A DNA stretch of 64,000 bases from Planctomonas sp. JC2975 (GCF_012985205.1 NZ_JABEKS010000001.1:2666001-2730000); one strand, 5' to 3'; shown: positions 44,734-53,763, counted from the stretch's first letter. Numbers and translations are program-made. Notes: generated by a model not told the origin, from the letters alone.

Positions 44734-45936
44734 GTGAGAATCGAGTACGTGACTTTCGCCGATGCGCAGCCCGGGATCGACCGCACCACAGCCCAGCGCG
44801 GGCCGTCAGGAGGTCTCGGCGCCGAGCATCCGCTCGTGAAGGGGCTCACCTCGCGGTCCCGCCTGATCACCGCGTACTCCGGCCGTCGGCCCGACGTGCT
44901 GCCCGTGTGGTTCATGCGCCAGGCGGGGCGGTCGCTGCCCGAGTACCGCGAACTGCGCATCAGCACCGGCATGCTGAACGCCTGCCTCGATCCAGCGCTG
45001 GCCAGCGAGATCACGATGCAGCCGGTGCGCAGGCATGGCGTTGACGCCGGAATCTTCTTCAGCGACATCGTGGTGCCGCTGAAGCTCGCGGGGGTCGACG
45101 TCGACATCGTTCCCGGCAAGGGGCCCGTGCTCGGCAAGCCAGTGCGGACGGCGGCGGATGTCGCAGCCCTGCCTCCTGTCCTCCCCGAGGCCCTCGCCCC
45201 CGTCGCTGACGGCGTGCGCGCGACGGTCGCCGAGCTGACCGAGCGGGGGGACACCCCGTTGATCGGATTCGCGGGAGCGCCGTTCACTCTCGCCGCATAT
45301 CTGGTCGAGGGTGGACCGTCGAAGGATCACATCCGCGCCCGCACCCTGATGCACGCGGATCCGGAGACCTGGCACGCCCTCATGGCGTGGGCCGCCGATG
45401 TCACGGGAACGTTCCTGCGCGCCCAGGTATTGGCCGGCGCGAGCGCCGCGCAGCTGTTCGACTCGTGGGCCGGCGCTCTGTCGCTGGAGGATTACACACG
45501 GCATGTGGCGCCGGCATCCGCTCGCGCGCTGTCGTTCGTGCGCGACCTGTCGTATCCCGACCCGGAACACGCCGCGGATGCCGTGTCGGCGCGCGCTGTG
45601 GAGCGGAACGTGCCGATCGTGCACTTCGGAGTCGGCACGAGCGAGCTGCTGCGCGCCATGCACGACATCGGCACCGACGTGATCGGCGTCGACTACCGGG
45701 TGCCGCTCGACGAGGCGAGTCGCAGACTCGGCAACATCGTTCCGCTGCAGGGCAACATCGACCCCGCCTATCTGGATGCCCCGTGGCCGGTTCTCGAGGC
45801 GCACGTGCGCGACGTCGTGGAGCGCGGTCGAAGCGCGCCGTCGCACGTGCTGAACCTGGGTCACGGTGTTCCGCCCGAGACGGATCCGACGGTGCTCACC
45901 CGCATCGTCGAGCTCGTGCACGGACTCGGGGAATGA
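44734..45936 (+). CDS. hemE: Uroporphyrinogen decarboxylase
   Basis: 400 residues, with about 30 extra at the N-terminus. It removes four carboxyls from uroporphyrinogen III to give coproporphyrinogen III. PVWFMRQAGRSLPEYRELR holds the substrate-binding Arg residues, and GIFFSDIVVPLKLAGVDVDIVPGKGP, IGFAGAPFTLAAYLVEGG and LQGNIDPAYLDAPW are standard. The start is uncertain between GTG 44734 and GTG 44749. The stop overlaps the hemY start (ATGA). Confidence 0.96.
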   Translation: MRIEYVTFADAQPGIDRTTAQRGPSGGLGAEHPLVKGLTSRSRLITAYSGRRPDVLPVWFMRQAGRSLPEYRELRISTGMLNACLDPALASEITMQPVRRHGVDAGIFFSDIVVPLKLAGVDVDIVPGKGPVLGKPVRTAADVAALPPVLPEALAPVADGVRATVAELTERGDTPLIGFAGAPFTLAAYLVEGGPSKDHIRARTLMHADPETWHALMAWAADVTGTFLRAQVLAGASAAQLFDSWAGALSLEDYTRHVAPASARALSFVRDLSYPDPEHAADAVSARAVERNVPIVHFGVGTSELLRAMHDIGTDVIGVDYRVPLDEASRRLGNIVPLQGNIDPAYLDAPWPVLEAHVRDVVERGRSAPSHVLNLGHGVPPETDPTVLTRIVELVHGLGE

Positions 45937-47594
45937 GCGACACCGCAGGAGGTGCCGCGCACGAAGCGGCACGCGACGCCTTCGAGCACGCCATCACGGA
46001 TCCGCCGACGCGCGTCGTCGTCATCGGCGGCGGAGCTGCGGGGCTCGTCGCCGCGCGGGAGATCGCGCGTCCCGGATTCGACGTCACCGTTCTGGAAGAG
46101 CGGCCGACGCTCGGCGGCAGCGTCGCTCGCCACGAGGTCGCAGGCATCACCCTCGACGCCGGAGCAGAGAGCTTCGCCACCCGCGGCGGACATGTCGCGG
46201 CCCTCATCGACGACCTAGGCCTGACCGAGGCTGTGGTGACCCCGCTCGCAGCGGGCGCCTGGCTGCAACTGCCGGGGCGCGCCGTCCCGACGCCCAAGGC
46301 GGGAATGCTCGGCATACCGAGCTCGCCGCTCGCGTCCGACGTGATCGCCGCGATCGGCTGGGGCGGAGCCTTGCGCGCGTATCTCGATCGGCTCATGCCC
46401 GTGCTGAAGATCGGCGAAGAGCGCAATCTCGGCCGGCTCGTACGTCGCCGCATGGGCGCCGCAGTGCTCGACGAGCTCGTCGCCCCGGTCACGACGGGCG
46501 TCTACTCCGCGTCGCCGTACGACCTCGACGTCGCTGTCGCCGCCCCCGGCCTGAACCAAGCGCTGACACGCACGGGCTCGCTGTCCGGCGCAGTGGCCGC
46601 GCTGCGCGAGTCGGCCAAGGCCGGCTCAGCCGTCGGCGGACTGATCGGCGGCATGGCCCGCCTCATCGACGTGCTCGCCGCGGATGCCACCGCTCGCGGT
46701 GCCCTGCTCCGCACCGGTGTCGACGTGGTCGGGTTGGCGCCGTCGGATACCGCGGGCGATGTGCTCGCCGCATCGGTCGACCAGGTCTTCGGCGACCCAG
46801 CGCCGGATGACGCGGCGCCCGACGGCGGCGAGAAGCCGGCTCGATCTGAGGTGGAATCCGCCCGTCCCGCCCCCTGGCGCGTGACGCTCGCCGACGGCGA
46901 GTCGATCGACGCGGATGCGGTGCTGCTCGCCGTGCCGTCGGATGCCGCTCTGCGTCTGCTGGGACAGGCATCCGCAACACTCGAACCGCTCGCCGGCCTC
47001 GGCTGGCCCGCTGCCTCGACGGTGGACATCGTCACTCTCGTGATCGACGATGCACGGCTCGACACTGCCCCGCGCGGCACAGGGATGCTCGTGGCCGAGA
47101 CCGTGCCGGCCTCGGAGGTCTCAGCGAAAGCGATGACGCACGTCACCGCGAAATGGCCGTGGGTCGCGCAGCAGCTCCCCGCCGGCCGGCACGTGCTCCG
47201 GCTCTCGTACGGACGAGCAGGATCGCCCAGCCCGCTGGAAGGCCTCGACGGCCCGGCCGTCCGCTTGCGCGCCGTGGCCGATGCGTCAACCCTCTTGAAT
47301 ATTCCGCTAGCGGAATCTAATGTCGTCGCATCGGACGTGGTGCGCTGGACCAACGCACTCCCGGTCGCCGCAGAGGGGGAGCGGGAGCGCATCGGTGCGG
47401 TGCGCGACGCGGTCGACCGCGTGGACGGACTCGAGGTGACCGGCTCCTGGCTGACCGGGACGGGACTCGCCTCGGTGGTGCCGGACGCGCGCAAGGCGGC
47501 CGAACGCGTCCGCGCACTACGCTGGAAGACGCTGACCGACACAGCCGGGACCGACGCAGACGGGCCCGGTGAAGACGCAACCGACAAGAACTGA
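45933..47594 (+). CDS. hemY: Coproporphyrinogen III oxidase (HemY/CgoX type)
   Basis: 553 residues, longer than the usual 460-480. The FAD motif is VVIGGGAAGLVAAREIARPGFDVTVLE, with GGSVARHEVAGITLDAGAESFATRGG after it; VVTTGVYSASPYDLDVAVAAPGLNQAL is typical. An Asp/Ala-rich insert near 270-310 accounts for part of the extra length. In actinobacteria this enzyme oxidises coproporphyrinogen III to coproporphyrin III, the step before iron insertion. It is translationally coupled to hemE. Confidence 0.93.
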   Translation: MSDTAGGAAHEAARDAFEHAITDPPTRVVVIGGGAAGLVAAREIARPGFDVTVLEERPTLGGSVARHEVAGITLDAGAESFATRGGHVAALIDDLGLTEAVVTPLAAGAWLQLPGRAVPTPKAGMLGIPSSPLASDVIAAIGWGGALRAYLDRLMPVLKIGEERNLGRLVRRRMGAAVLDELVAPVTTGVYSASPYDLDVAVAAPGLNQALTRTGSLSGAVAALRESAKAGSAVGGLIGGMARLIDVLAADATARGALLRTGVDVVGLAPSDTAGDVLAASVDQVFGDPAPDDAAPDGGEKPARSEVESARPAPWRVTLADGESIDADAVLLAVPSDAALRLLGQASATLEPLAGLGWPAASTVDIVTLVIDDARLDTAPRGTGMLVAETVPASEVSAKAMTHVTAKWPWVAQQLPAGRHVLRLSYGRAGSPSPLEGLDGPAVRLRAVADASTLLNIPLAESNVVASDVVRWTNALPVAAEGERERIGAVRDAVDRVDGLEVTGSWLTGTGLASVVPDARKAAERVRALRWKTLTDTAGTDADGPGEDATDKN

Positions 47595-47645
47595 CCGCGC
47601 GGCCCGGTCCGACACAGGGCCGAACGCGGCAAGGGTGGGGGCACC

Positions 47646-48119
47646 ATGAAGGGCAAGGTTCTCTTCGTCGTCGGGCTGGGGGTCGGGTACGTTCTCGGCA
47701 CCCGCGCCGGACGAGAGCGGTACGAGCAGATCAAGTCAGCTGCGCAGCGGGTGTGGGAATCTCCGACCGTGCAGAAGCAGGTGCACACGGTTCAGAACTA
47801 CGCGGCCGATCGCATCGGCGACCTGGGCACGGTCGTGACGGACGGCCTCAAGCGGGTCGTGACCAATTCGGACGGATCGCGGAGCAGCGCTGCCAGGTCG
47901 TCCGCATCCGGCACGCGGTCCGGGTCGGCACGGTCCGGGTCGTCCAGGTCCGGTTCTTCCGCCTCGAAGTCGGGTAGCGCCAAGGCGAGCGGATCGGGCT
48001 CGAGCGGATCCAAGAGCTCGGGCGGAAAGTCGTCGGGCGCCAAGTCGGGCGGAGGCTCCGCGTCGAAGTCGAGTGGATCCGGGAGCGGTTCGAGCGGATC
48101 GGACGGGCAGGCGTCCTGA
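47646..48119 (+). CDS. YtxH-like small protein with low-complexity Ser/Gly tail
   Basis: 157 residues. The first 70 resemble YtxH proteins: one membrane helix (GKVLFVVGLGVGYVLGTRAGRERYEQIKSAAQRVW) and an amphipathic stretch. Residues 75-157 are almost entirely Ser, Gly, Lys and Ala. It starts 51 bp after hemY and ends on the start of the next gene. The first of three small envelope proteins in this slot; role unknown. Confidence 0.78.
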   Translation: MKGKVLFVVGLGVGYVLGTRAGRERYEQIKSAAQRVWESPTVQKQVHTVQNYAADRIGDLGTVVTDGLKRVVTNSDGSRSSAARSSASGTRSGSARSGSSRSGSSASKSGSAKASGSGSSGSKSSGGKSSGAKSGGGSASKSSGSGSGSSGSDGQAS

Positions 48120-48547
48120 TGTCAGAGAGCACTCGGCCGTTCGGCTCGGGAACGCGCGACAAGCGCTCGCTCATCCAGCTGATCAAGGAGCTGCCCGGCC
48201 TGGTGGTGGCGCTGCTCAAGGCGGAGCTGGCGCAACTGAAGGCGGAGCTCGTCCGCAAGGCGATCAGCGCCGGTATCGGAATCGGGCTGTTCCTCGTCGC
48301 GGGCGCCGTGCTGTTCTTCATGCTCGGCACGCTCGTGGCAGCTGCCATCCTCGGCATCGCCGTTGCACTGCCCCCATGGCTGGCGGCGCTCATCGTGGCG
48401 GGTGGCCTGCTCGTGATCGCGGCGGTGCTGATCCTCATCGGAGTCGCCGTGCTGAAACGGGGCATGCCGCCCGCGCCGACCGAGACGATCGAGAGCGTGA
48501 AGCAAGACGTCAACGCGGTGAAGGGGCTGGGCGACTATGACCGCTGA
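48119..48547 (+). CDS. Phage holin-like (actinobacterial Holin-X/DUF1469) membrane protein
   Basis: 142 residues. A cytoplasmic amphipathic start (SLIQLIKELPGLVVALLKAELAQLKAELVRKA) is followed by two membrane helices (about 50-75 and 80-110) and a charged tail. This matches the Holin-X superfamily III proteins; despite the name they occur in chromosomes with no phage nearby, and no endolysin or phage gene is present here. It overlaps the previous gene's last base and the next gene's start. Confidence 0.78.
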   Translation: MSESTRPFGSGTRDKRSLIQLIKELPGLVVALLKAELAQLKAELVRKAISAGIGIGLFLVAGAVLFFMLGTLVAAAILGIAVALPPWLAALIVAGGLLVIAAVLILIGVAVLKRGMPPAPTETIESVKQDVNAVKGLGDYDR

Positions 48548-48857
48548 ACCGAGGAGCACGGGCCCGGGGACGACCGGGCAGGGGTCTAGCCCTCAGAACG
48601 CGTCCCGCGGTGTCCGGCGAGATGCCGCCGCGGGTGCCGCGAAGGGCAAGGGATCCGATCCAGCAGCCGACGTCGCGGCAGCGAGGGCCGAGCTCGCCGC
48701 CACGCTGGATGCGCTCCAGGACAAGCTCAATGTGCCCAAGCGCGTCCGCATCGCCGCTGAGGAGAACCCGATCGGCCTCGGAGCTGTCGCACTCGGCGTC
48801 GTTGCTGCGATCGCGGGAGCGGTGTGGCTGGCGATCTGGATGTCGCGGCGCACGTAG
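48537..48857 (+). CDS. DUF3618 small membrane protein
   Basis: 106 residues. An N-terminal Gly/Ala-rich segment leads to DVAAARAELAATLDALQDKLNVPKRVRIAAEENPIGLGAVALGV and one membrane helix, the DUF3618 arrangement. DUF3618, Holin-X and YtxH-like proteins often occur as a trio in actinobacteria and plausibly form a membrane assembly. It overlaps the upstream gene by 11 bases. Confidence 0.8.
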   Translation: MTAEPRSTGPGTTGQGSSPQNASRGVRRDAAAGAAKGKGSDPAADVAAARAELAATLDALQDKLNVPKRVRIAAEENPIGLGAVALGVVAAIAGAVWLAIWMSRRT

Positions 48858-48877
48858 CCAGACCTCCCTGGATCACC

Positions 48878-49447
48878 TCATCCGGCAACCGGCGGCATCC
48901 CACTGCCGATGCCCTTGACGCTGCCCGTCGTGTCACCCTGCGTGGAGAACACGACGCAGGTGGCGTGGGTCATGCCTGCTGCCCAGTCGGCCTGGCTCGG
49001 GGTGAAGGTGCTGAAGTTGAGCTGCGTGTCGTAGACGTCGACACCGACGTATCCGGCGAAGGCGTTCTGGCAGGCGTCGTCGGACTGCGCCGTCACGGTG
49101 TCGTCGCCGGGGAATGCGGGGTCGGGCAGGCCGGGCAGCGCGTACACCTCAGAGGTGTGGGCTTGCGCGCACGGCACGACGGGTGCGGTCGCGGGAGCCT
49201 GCTGGTCGGATCCGGCTGGCAGCGTGAGACAGGCGCCGACGGCGAGCGATGCGAACGCCACCGTCGAAGGGCCGGCCGTCGCAGTAGCGCTGGGGGTCGG
49301 TGTCGTCGTCGCCGGCGTCGTCGAGACGGATGTCGGCCCCTCGGTGGGTGCGGATCCCGCGGCCGAGCATCCGGCGACCGCACCGAGCACCGCGATACCG
49401 ACCAGTAGCGACGTTCCGATCCGGACGGCTGCCCTGGCGAGTCCCAT
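48878..49447 (-). CDS. Septum formation family (PF13845-like) lipoprotein
   Basis: 189 residues. The signal ends in a lipobox, GAVAGC with Cys 27; a Thr/Pro-rich linker (SVSTTPATTTPTPSATATAG) and a small domain AVGACLTLPAG...VVPCAQAHTSEVYAL...CQNAFAGYVGVDVYDTQ follow. The paired cysteines and the PCxQAHxSEVY block are seen in actinobacterial septum-formation proteins; the function is putative. It converges on the YtxH-Holin-DUF3618 run with a 20-bp gap. Confidence 0.8.
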   Translation of the reverse strand: MGLARAAVRIGTSLLVGIAVLGAVAGCSAAGSAPTEGPTSVSTTPATTTPTPSATATAGPSTVAFASLAVGACLTLPAGSDQQAPATAPVVPCAQAHTSEVYALPGLPDPAFPGDDTVTAQSDDACQNAFAGYVGVDVYDTQLNFSTFTPSQADWAAGMTHATCVVFSTQGDTTGSVKGIGSGMPPVAG

Positions 49448-49546
49448 GGAACCGCACGCTAGCGTGCGGCGGCATCAGTCGACTGGGAATCGTCTCAGGC
49501 GCACGGGAGCGGAACGCCGCGAGCCACGCGCCGCATCCGTCACATG

Positions 49547-49593
49547 AAAAGGCCGCCCGTCGCCGCGCTCGTGAGCGTCGACGTCGGTCGGCC
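49547..49593 (-). terminator. Probable intrinsic terminator of the small gene at 49633
   Basis: Read on the minus strand, GGCCG pairs with CGGCC and an inner GTCG with CGAC (imperfect stem), followed directly by TTTT (plus-strand AAAA at 49547-49550). It lies 40 bp beyond the stop of the minus-strand small ORF. Confidence 0.5.
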
Positions 49594-49632
49594 TGGTGGT
49601 GGTTTGTTCGGTTGGTGTGGCCGGGCGGGTTC

Positions 49633-49911
49633 CTATGCCGCTCGGCGGGCGCGCTGCTTCCACGACACGATCAAGGCCTCGAGCTGGCCGTTCGGGAGGT
49701 CGCGCGGATGGTGCGCGAGCTCCTCGGCGAACTGCTGCTGCTCGAGATACGACAGGTTCTGCGCCCACGGGAAGGCAGAGATCACCTTCGCACGGGCATC
49801 CATGATCGGCTTGGCCTTGGCGCGGCTCGGGCGTTTGCGCCGCGTGGTCGTGCTCGCAGAGGACTGCTCCGCGACACGGCTGGAGTTCTTCAACGATTCA
49901 GACATTTGCAT
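49633..49911 (-). CDS. Small basic hypothetical protein
   Basis: 92 residues from ATG 49911, or 90 from ATG 49905. It has a basic middle (TTTRRKRPSRAKAKP) and a helical C-terminal half, AWAQNLSYLEQQQFAEELAHH-like (FPWAQNLSYLEQQQFAEEL), with the ending SWKQRARRAA. Codon use shifts at the AT-richer N-terminus, but a following hairpin plus T-run supports a real gene. I do not recognise the family. Divergent from chdC, possibly sharing the control region. Confidence 0.6.
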   Translation of the reverse strand: MQMSESLKNSSRVAEQSSASTTTRRKRPSRAKAKPIMDARAKVISAFPWAQNLSYLEQQQFAEELAHHPRDLPNGQLEALIVSWKQRARRAA

Positions 49912-50006
49912 CTATCAACACCACGAAGCCCGGATTTATTCGGTTCATCGCAGGGGATTCCTGCCATTTGTTCAGCATGCGTCCAAAAACGGGGCCCGCC
50001 AAGGGG

Positions 50007-50035
50007 TTGACGGTGCTCACTGAGCAGTCCATAAC
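50007..50035 (+). promoter_or_regulatory. Sigma-A-like promoter of the chdC-hemHCD operon
   Basis: TTGACG (50007-50012), a 17-bp spacer and CATAAC (50030-50035) form the best -35/-10 pair in the window. It lies 50 bp upstream of the chdC start, in a slightly AT-richer stretch. Confidence 0.7.
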
Positions 50036-50084
50036 CGTGCGGCCGCTTTTGCCCGACCGGGGCGAACGGGGGAGACTGGATGCC

Positions 50085-50852
50085 ATGACTCACCCGGCGG
50101 CCGCCGTTGCGGCATCCGTTTCCCCCGATTCTCACCCGTTACCCGAGGCATCCGGCGAGTCCGGATCAGCAGTCGACCAGCCCGATGGCTTCACGCTGTG
50201 GGCCGTGCTGCGCCGGGATCCGTCCCGACCCCTTTCTCTTGACTCCTCCGAGCTCGAGGCCGCAACCGCCGAACTCTCCTCGGCCGTCTCCGACGTGGAG
50301 GCGACCGGTGTCACGATCCGCGGCTTCTACGACGTTTCGGGGCTGAAGTCCGACGCCGACCTGATGGTCTGGCTGCACGGTCCTGTGCCAGAAGACCTGC
50401 AGAGCGCATTGCGTCGCATCCGTCGCACCGCGCTGCTGCGCGAGCTGCTGCCCACCTGGAACGCGATGGGCGTTCACCGCGGCGCCGAGTTCAACAAGGC
50501 CCACATTCCCGCGTTCCTGCGCGGCAAGGAGCCGCGGGGGTGGCTCACCGTCTACCCGTTCGTGCGCAGTTACGAGTGGTATCTTCTCCCCGACGCCGAG
50601 CGCAGCCGCATGCTCGCCGACCACGGGCGAAAGGGTGCGGCATTCCGTTCGGTGCTGGCCAACACCGTCGCCGCGTTCGCCCTCGGCGACTACGAGTGGC
50701 TTCTGCCGATGGAGTCAGACAATCTCGTCGATCTCGTCGACATGATGCGCGATCTTCGCGCCACGGATGCCCGCAGGCACGTGCGCGAGGAGGTCCCCTT
50801 CTACACGGGTCGGCGCATTCCTGTGACAGACATACCCGAGGTCTTGCAATGA
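50085..50852 (+). CDS. chdC: Coproheme decarboxylase (ChdC/HemQ)
   Basis: 255 residues, chlorite-dismutase fold. It converts coproheme to haem b by two oxidative decarboxylations, the last step of the coproporphyrin route. GVTIRGFYDVSGLKSDADLMVWLHG, PAFLRGKEPRGWLTVYPFVRSYEWYLLPDAERSRMLADHG and FALGDYEWLLPMESDNLVDLVDMMRDLRATDARRHV are conserved actinobacterial ChdC text. An Ala/Pro-rich N-terminus of 45 residues precedes it. The start is ATG 50085 with GGGGGAG upstream. It overlaps hemH by four bases. Confidence 0.95.
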   Translation: MTHPAAAVAASVSPDSHPLPEASGESGSAVDQPDGFTLWAVLRRDPSRPLSLDSSELEAATAELSSAVSDVEATGVTIRGFYDVSGLKSDADLMVWLHGPVPEDLQSALRRIRRTALLRELLPTWNAMGVHRGAEFNKAHIPAFLRGKEPRGWLTVYPFVRSYEWYLLPDAERSRMLADHGRKGAAFRSVLANTVAAFALGDYEWLLPMESDNLVDLVDMMRDLRATDARRHVREEVPFYTGRRIPVTDIPEVLQ

Positions 50853-51928
50853 CGACATACGACGCGATCCTGCTCTCCAGCTTCGGCGGGCCGGAAGGCC
50901 AGGACGACGTCATCCCCTTTCTGCGCAACGTGACGCGGGGGAGGGGAATCCCCGACGAGCGGCTCGAAGAGGTTGCTCACCACTACCGCGCGCACGGTGG
51001 CGTGAGCCCGATCAACGAGCAGAACCGCCGGCTGAAGTCAGCGCTCGAGGCGGAACTGGCGCGCCGCGACATCCGCCTGCCCATCTACTGGGGCAATCGA
51101 AACTGGGACCCCTACTTCGCGGATGCCGTGCGCGAAGCCCACGACGCCGGTCACGACCGGCTGCTCGCACTCGTCACCAGCGCGTACACGTCTTACTCCG
51201 GCGTCGGTCAGTACCGGGAGGACTTCGAGAAGGCGCTCGCCGACACCGGCCTCGCCGACGAGGTCTCGATCGACCGCATCCGCGAGTACTTCGACCATCC
51301 CGGATTCGTCACCCCGCTGATCGAGGGCGTCGAGGCAGCGGTCGTCGAGCTGACGTCCGATTCGGCCGAGGGAGCTGCGGATGCCGTCGCTCGCGACGAC
51401 ATCCACGTGATGTTCGTGACCCACTCGATCCCGAGTGCTGCTGCAGAGGCATCCGGTCCGCAGTTCGGCACCGGCGGGGCGTACGTCGCCCAGCACTGCG
51501 CTGTGGCTCACGCGATCTCGGAGACGGCGGCAGCCGGCATCCCATGGTCGCTCGTCTACCAGTCGCGCTCCGGTGATCCGCGCACTCCGTGGCTGGAGCC
51601 CGACATCAACGACGCGATCGCGGACCTTGCCGCCGCAGGCCTCACGAAGGCCGTGATCATCGTGCCGTTCGGCTTCGTGAGCGACCACATGGAGGTCCTC
51701 TGGGACCTCGACAACGAGGCGACCGCGACCGCGATCGAGAACGGACTGCGTTCCGTGCGGGTGCCCACGCCCGGCACGCACCCGGCATTCGTCGCTGGAC
51801 TCGTCGACCTGATCGAGGAGCGCCTGAACGACGTGCCTCTTCAGCAGCGTCCGCACCTGACCGATCTCGGCCCGTGGCCCGACCATGAGCCGGTCGGTGC
51901 GCGCGCGGAGAAGGTCGTCGCGCGATGA
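50849..51928 (+). CDS. hemH: Coproporphyrin III ferrochelatase
   Basis: 359 residues. It inserts Fe(II) into coproporphyrin III in actinobacteria (CpfC). AILLSSFGGPEGQDDVIPFLRNVTRGRGIPDERLEEVAHHY, MFVTHSIPSAAAEASG (His of the metal site in THSIP), SLVYQSRSGDP and VPFGFVSDHMEVLWDLD (Glu in HMEVLWD) are all present. ATGA overlaps on both sides couple it to chdC and hemC. Confidence 0.96.
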   Translation: MTTYDAILLSSFGGPEGQDDVIPFLRNVTRGRGIPDERLEEVAHHYRAHGGVSPINEQNRRLKSALEAELARRDIRLPIYWGNRNWDPYFADAVREAHDAGHDRLLALVTSAYTSYSGVGQYREDFEKALADTGLADEVSIDRIREYFDHPGFVTPLIEGVEAAVVELTSDSAEGAADAVARDDIHVMFVTHSIPSAAAEASGPQFGTGGAYVAQHCAVAHAISETAAAGIPWSLVYQSRSGDPRTPWLEPDINDAIADLAAAGLTKAVIIVPFGFVSDHMEVLWDLDNEATATAIENGLRSVRVPTPGTHPAFVAGLVDLIEERLNDVPLQQRPHLTDLGPWPDHEPVGARAEKVVAR

Positions 51929-52917
51929 CCGCGGCGCGGGTCGGGGTGGTTCGGGTCGGAACGCGGGGCAGTGCCCTCGCGCTGGCTCAGACGCGTCAGG
52001 TCGCCGACCTGTTGGGGAAGGCATCCGGGCTCGAGATCGAGCTGAAGACCATCACCACTCACGGCGACACGGCGACCGAGTCGCTCTCGCAGCTCGGCGG
52101 AACCGGTGTGTTCACGTCGGCGCTGCGTGACGCTCTGCTGAACGGCGAGATCGACGTGGCGGTGCACTCGCTGAAGGACCTGCCGACGGCGCAGCATCCG
52201 CAGATCGCGCTCGCCGCGGTGCCGAAGCGCGCCGACGCGCGCGACGTGCTGTGCGCGCGAGACGGCCTGACGCTGGAGACGCTGCCGGAGGGAGCGCGGA
52301 TCGGCACGGGATCGCCTCGTCGCATCGCGCAGCTGAAGGCGGCGCGTCCCGACGTGGAGGTCGTCGACATCCGCGGCAACATCGACACCCGACTGGGCCG
52401 AGTGTTCGGCGAGGGCGATGACGACCGGAGGCTCGACGCGATCATCCTCGCCGCCGCCGGACTAGCACGCCTGGGCCGCGCGGATGCCGCCACCCAGCAC
52501 TTCGACCTCTCCGACTGGCCGACCGCACCCGGCCAGGGAGCGCTCGCCCTCGAGACCCGAGCCGAGAAGGACACCTCGGCCGACGGACGGGCACTGGCGA
52601 AGGCGCTCGGCGTCGTGAACCACGTGACGACGCACGGCAACGTCGCGGCCGAGCGAGCCGTGCTCGCCGGACTCGAAGCCGGCTGCGCCGCTCCACTGGC
52701 GGCGACCGCTCTCGTCGAGGACGGCCTGCTGTTCCTCACCGCGACGGTCTACAAGCCTGACGGATCCGAGCGCCTCACGTCGTCTCACGCCGCAAGCCTC
52801 GAGGGTAACGGCCAGGCCGCACTGCTCGAGGCCGCCGAGGATGCCGCGAAGCGCGTCGTCGACGAACTCCTCGCGGCAGGCGCCGCCGACCTCGCACCGC
52901 TCGGAGGATCCCGATGA
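51925..52917 (+). CDS. hemC: Hydroxymethylbilane synthase (porphobilinogen deaminase)
   Basis: 330 residues. It polymerises four porphobilinogens. VRVGTRGSALALAQTRQVADLL, VHSLKDLPTAQHP, IGTGSPRRIAQL and the cofactor-attachment Cys 254 in GLEAGCAAPLA are complete. Four-base overlaps join it to hemH and hemD. Confidence 0.97.
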   Translation: MTAARVGVVRVGTRGSALALAQTRQVADLLGKASGLEIELKTITTHGDTATESLSQLGGTGVFTSALRDALLNGEIDVAVHSLKDLPTAQHPQIALAAVPKRADARDVLCARDGLTLETLPEGARIGTGSPRRIAQLKAARPDVEVVDIRGNIDTRLGRVFGEGDDDRRLDAIILAAAGLARLGRADAATQHFDLSDWPTAPGQGALALETRAEKDTSADGRALAKALGVVNHVTTHGNVAAERAVLAGLEAGCAAPLAATALVEDGLLFLTATVYKPDGSERLTSSHAASLEGNGQAALLEAAEDAAKRVVDELLAAGAADLAPLGGSR

Positions 52918-53720
52918 CCGCCGGTTCGACGGGTCCGATCCCCACACAAGGTCCGAAACCTTTGGCCGGGTGGCGCGTGCTCGTGCCGCGCGGCGGTCCG
53001 TGGGGCGACTCGGTGGCCGCCGACATCCGCGCCTACGGCGGGACCCCGGTCGTGGCGCCCATGATCAACTTCGCGCCGACCTCCGATGAGGAGGCTCTGG
53101 TGCAGGCGCTGCGGGCGCTCGCCGCAGGCGAGTTCGACTGGGTGACGATCACCAGCGCCACGACGGTCGACGTGCTGGCCGCGCATCAGGCGAGGATCCC
53201 TGCCAACACGCGCATCGCTGCCGTCGGGGAGACGACAGCTGCCGCGCTCCTGGCCGCCGGCTTCCGCGCGGACTTCGTTCCTGCCGACGACAGCTCGGCG
53301 ACGGGCCTGCTCGAGGAGTGGCCGCAGGCGACGAGGGGACTCGTTCCGCTGCGGGTACTCACGCTGCGCAGCGAGATCGCGAAGACCACGCTGACCGACG
53401 GGCTCTCCGCGCTCGGCCACGACGTTCAGTCCGTCGTCGCCTATCGCACGATCGGCATCCCGGTGGCGGAGAACGTGGTCGCCGATGTCGCCTCCGGACG
53501 CATCAGCGTCATCCTCGTCACCTCGGGCAGTGTCGCCGAACAGGTGCAGGAGCAGCTCGGACCTGTGCCGGATGCGACGCTCGTCGCCGCTATCGGACCT
53601 CGCACCGCACGTGACGCCCGTGCCATCGGCCTCCGTGTGGACGCCGTCGCCGCCGACCGCACCGCGGAGTCGCTGGTGGACACGGTCGCGCGAGCCGCGG
53701 AGCGGCGCGCCGCCTCATGA
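52914..53720 (+). CDS. hemD: Uroporphyrinogen-III synthase
   Basis: 268 residues. HemD sequences are poorly conserved; the fold is recognised from WVTITSATTVDVLAAHQ, IAAVGETTAAALLAAGF, a middle VLTLRSEIAKTTLTDGLSALGHDVQSVVAYRT and VILVTSGSVAEQVQEQLG...VAAIGPRTARDARAIGL. It closes and isomerises hydroxymethylbilane to uroporphyrinogen III. Position directly after hemC supports the call. A 43-bp gap separates it from idi, so hemB and hemL, which often follow here, are absent. Confidence 0.92.
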   Translation: MTAGSTGPIPTQGPKPLAGWRVLVPRGGPWGDSVAADIRAYGGTPVVAPMINFAPTSDEEALVQALRALAAGEFDWVTITSATTVDVLAAHQARIPANTRIAAVGETTAAALLAAGFRADFVPADDSSATGLLEEWPQATRGLVPLRVLTLRSEIAKTTLTDGLSALGHDVQSVVAYRTIGIPVAENVVADVASGRISVILVTSGSVAEQVQEQLGPVPDATLVAAIGPRTARDARAIGLRVDAVAADRTAESLVDTVARAAERRAAS

Positions 53721-53763
53721 GCTCAGCCTCGGCGTTCGGGATCATGCAGCGAGACGAGCGCCG

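Noticed and set aside
48119-48547. Prophage remnant, suggested by the holin-like protein
   Set aside because: No lysin, tail, integrase or att-like repeats nearby; Holin-X proteins are ordinary chromosomal genes in actinobacteria.
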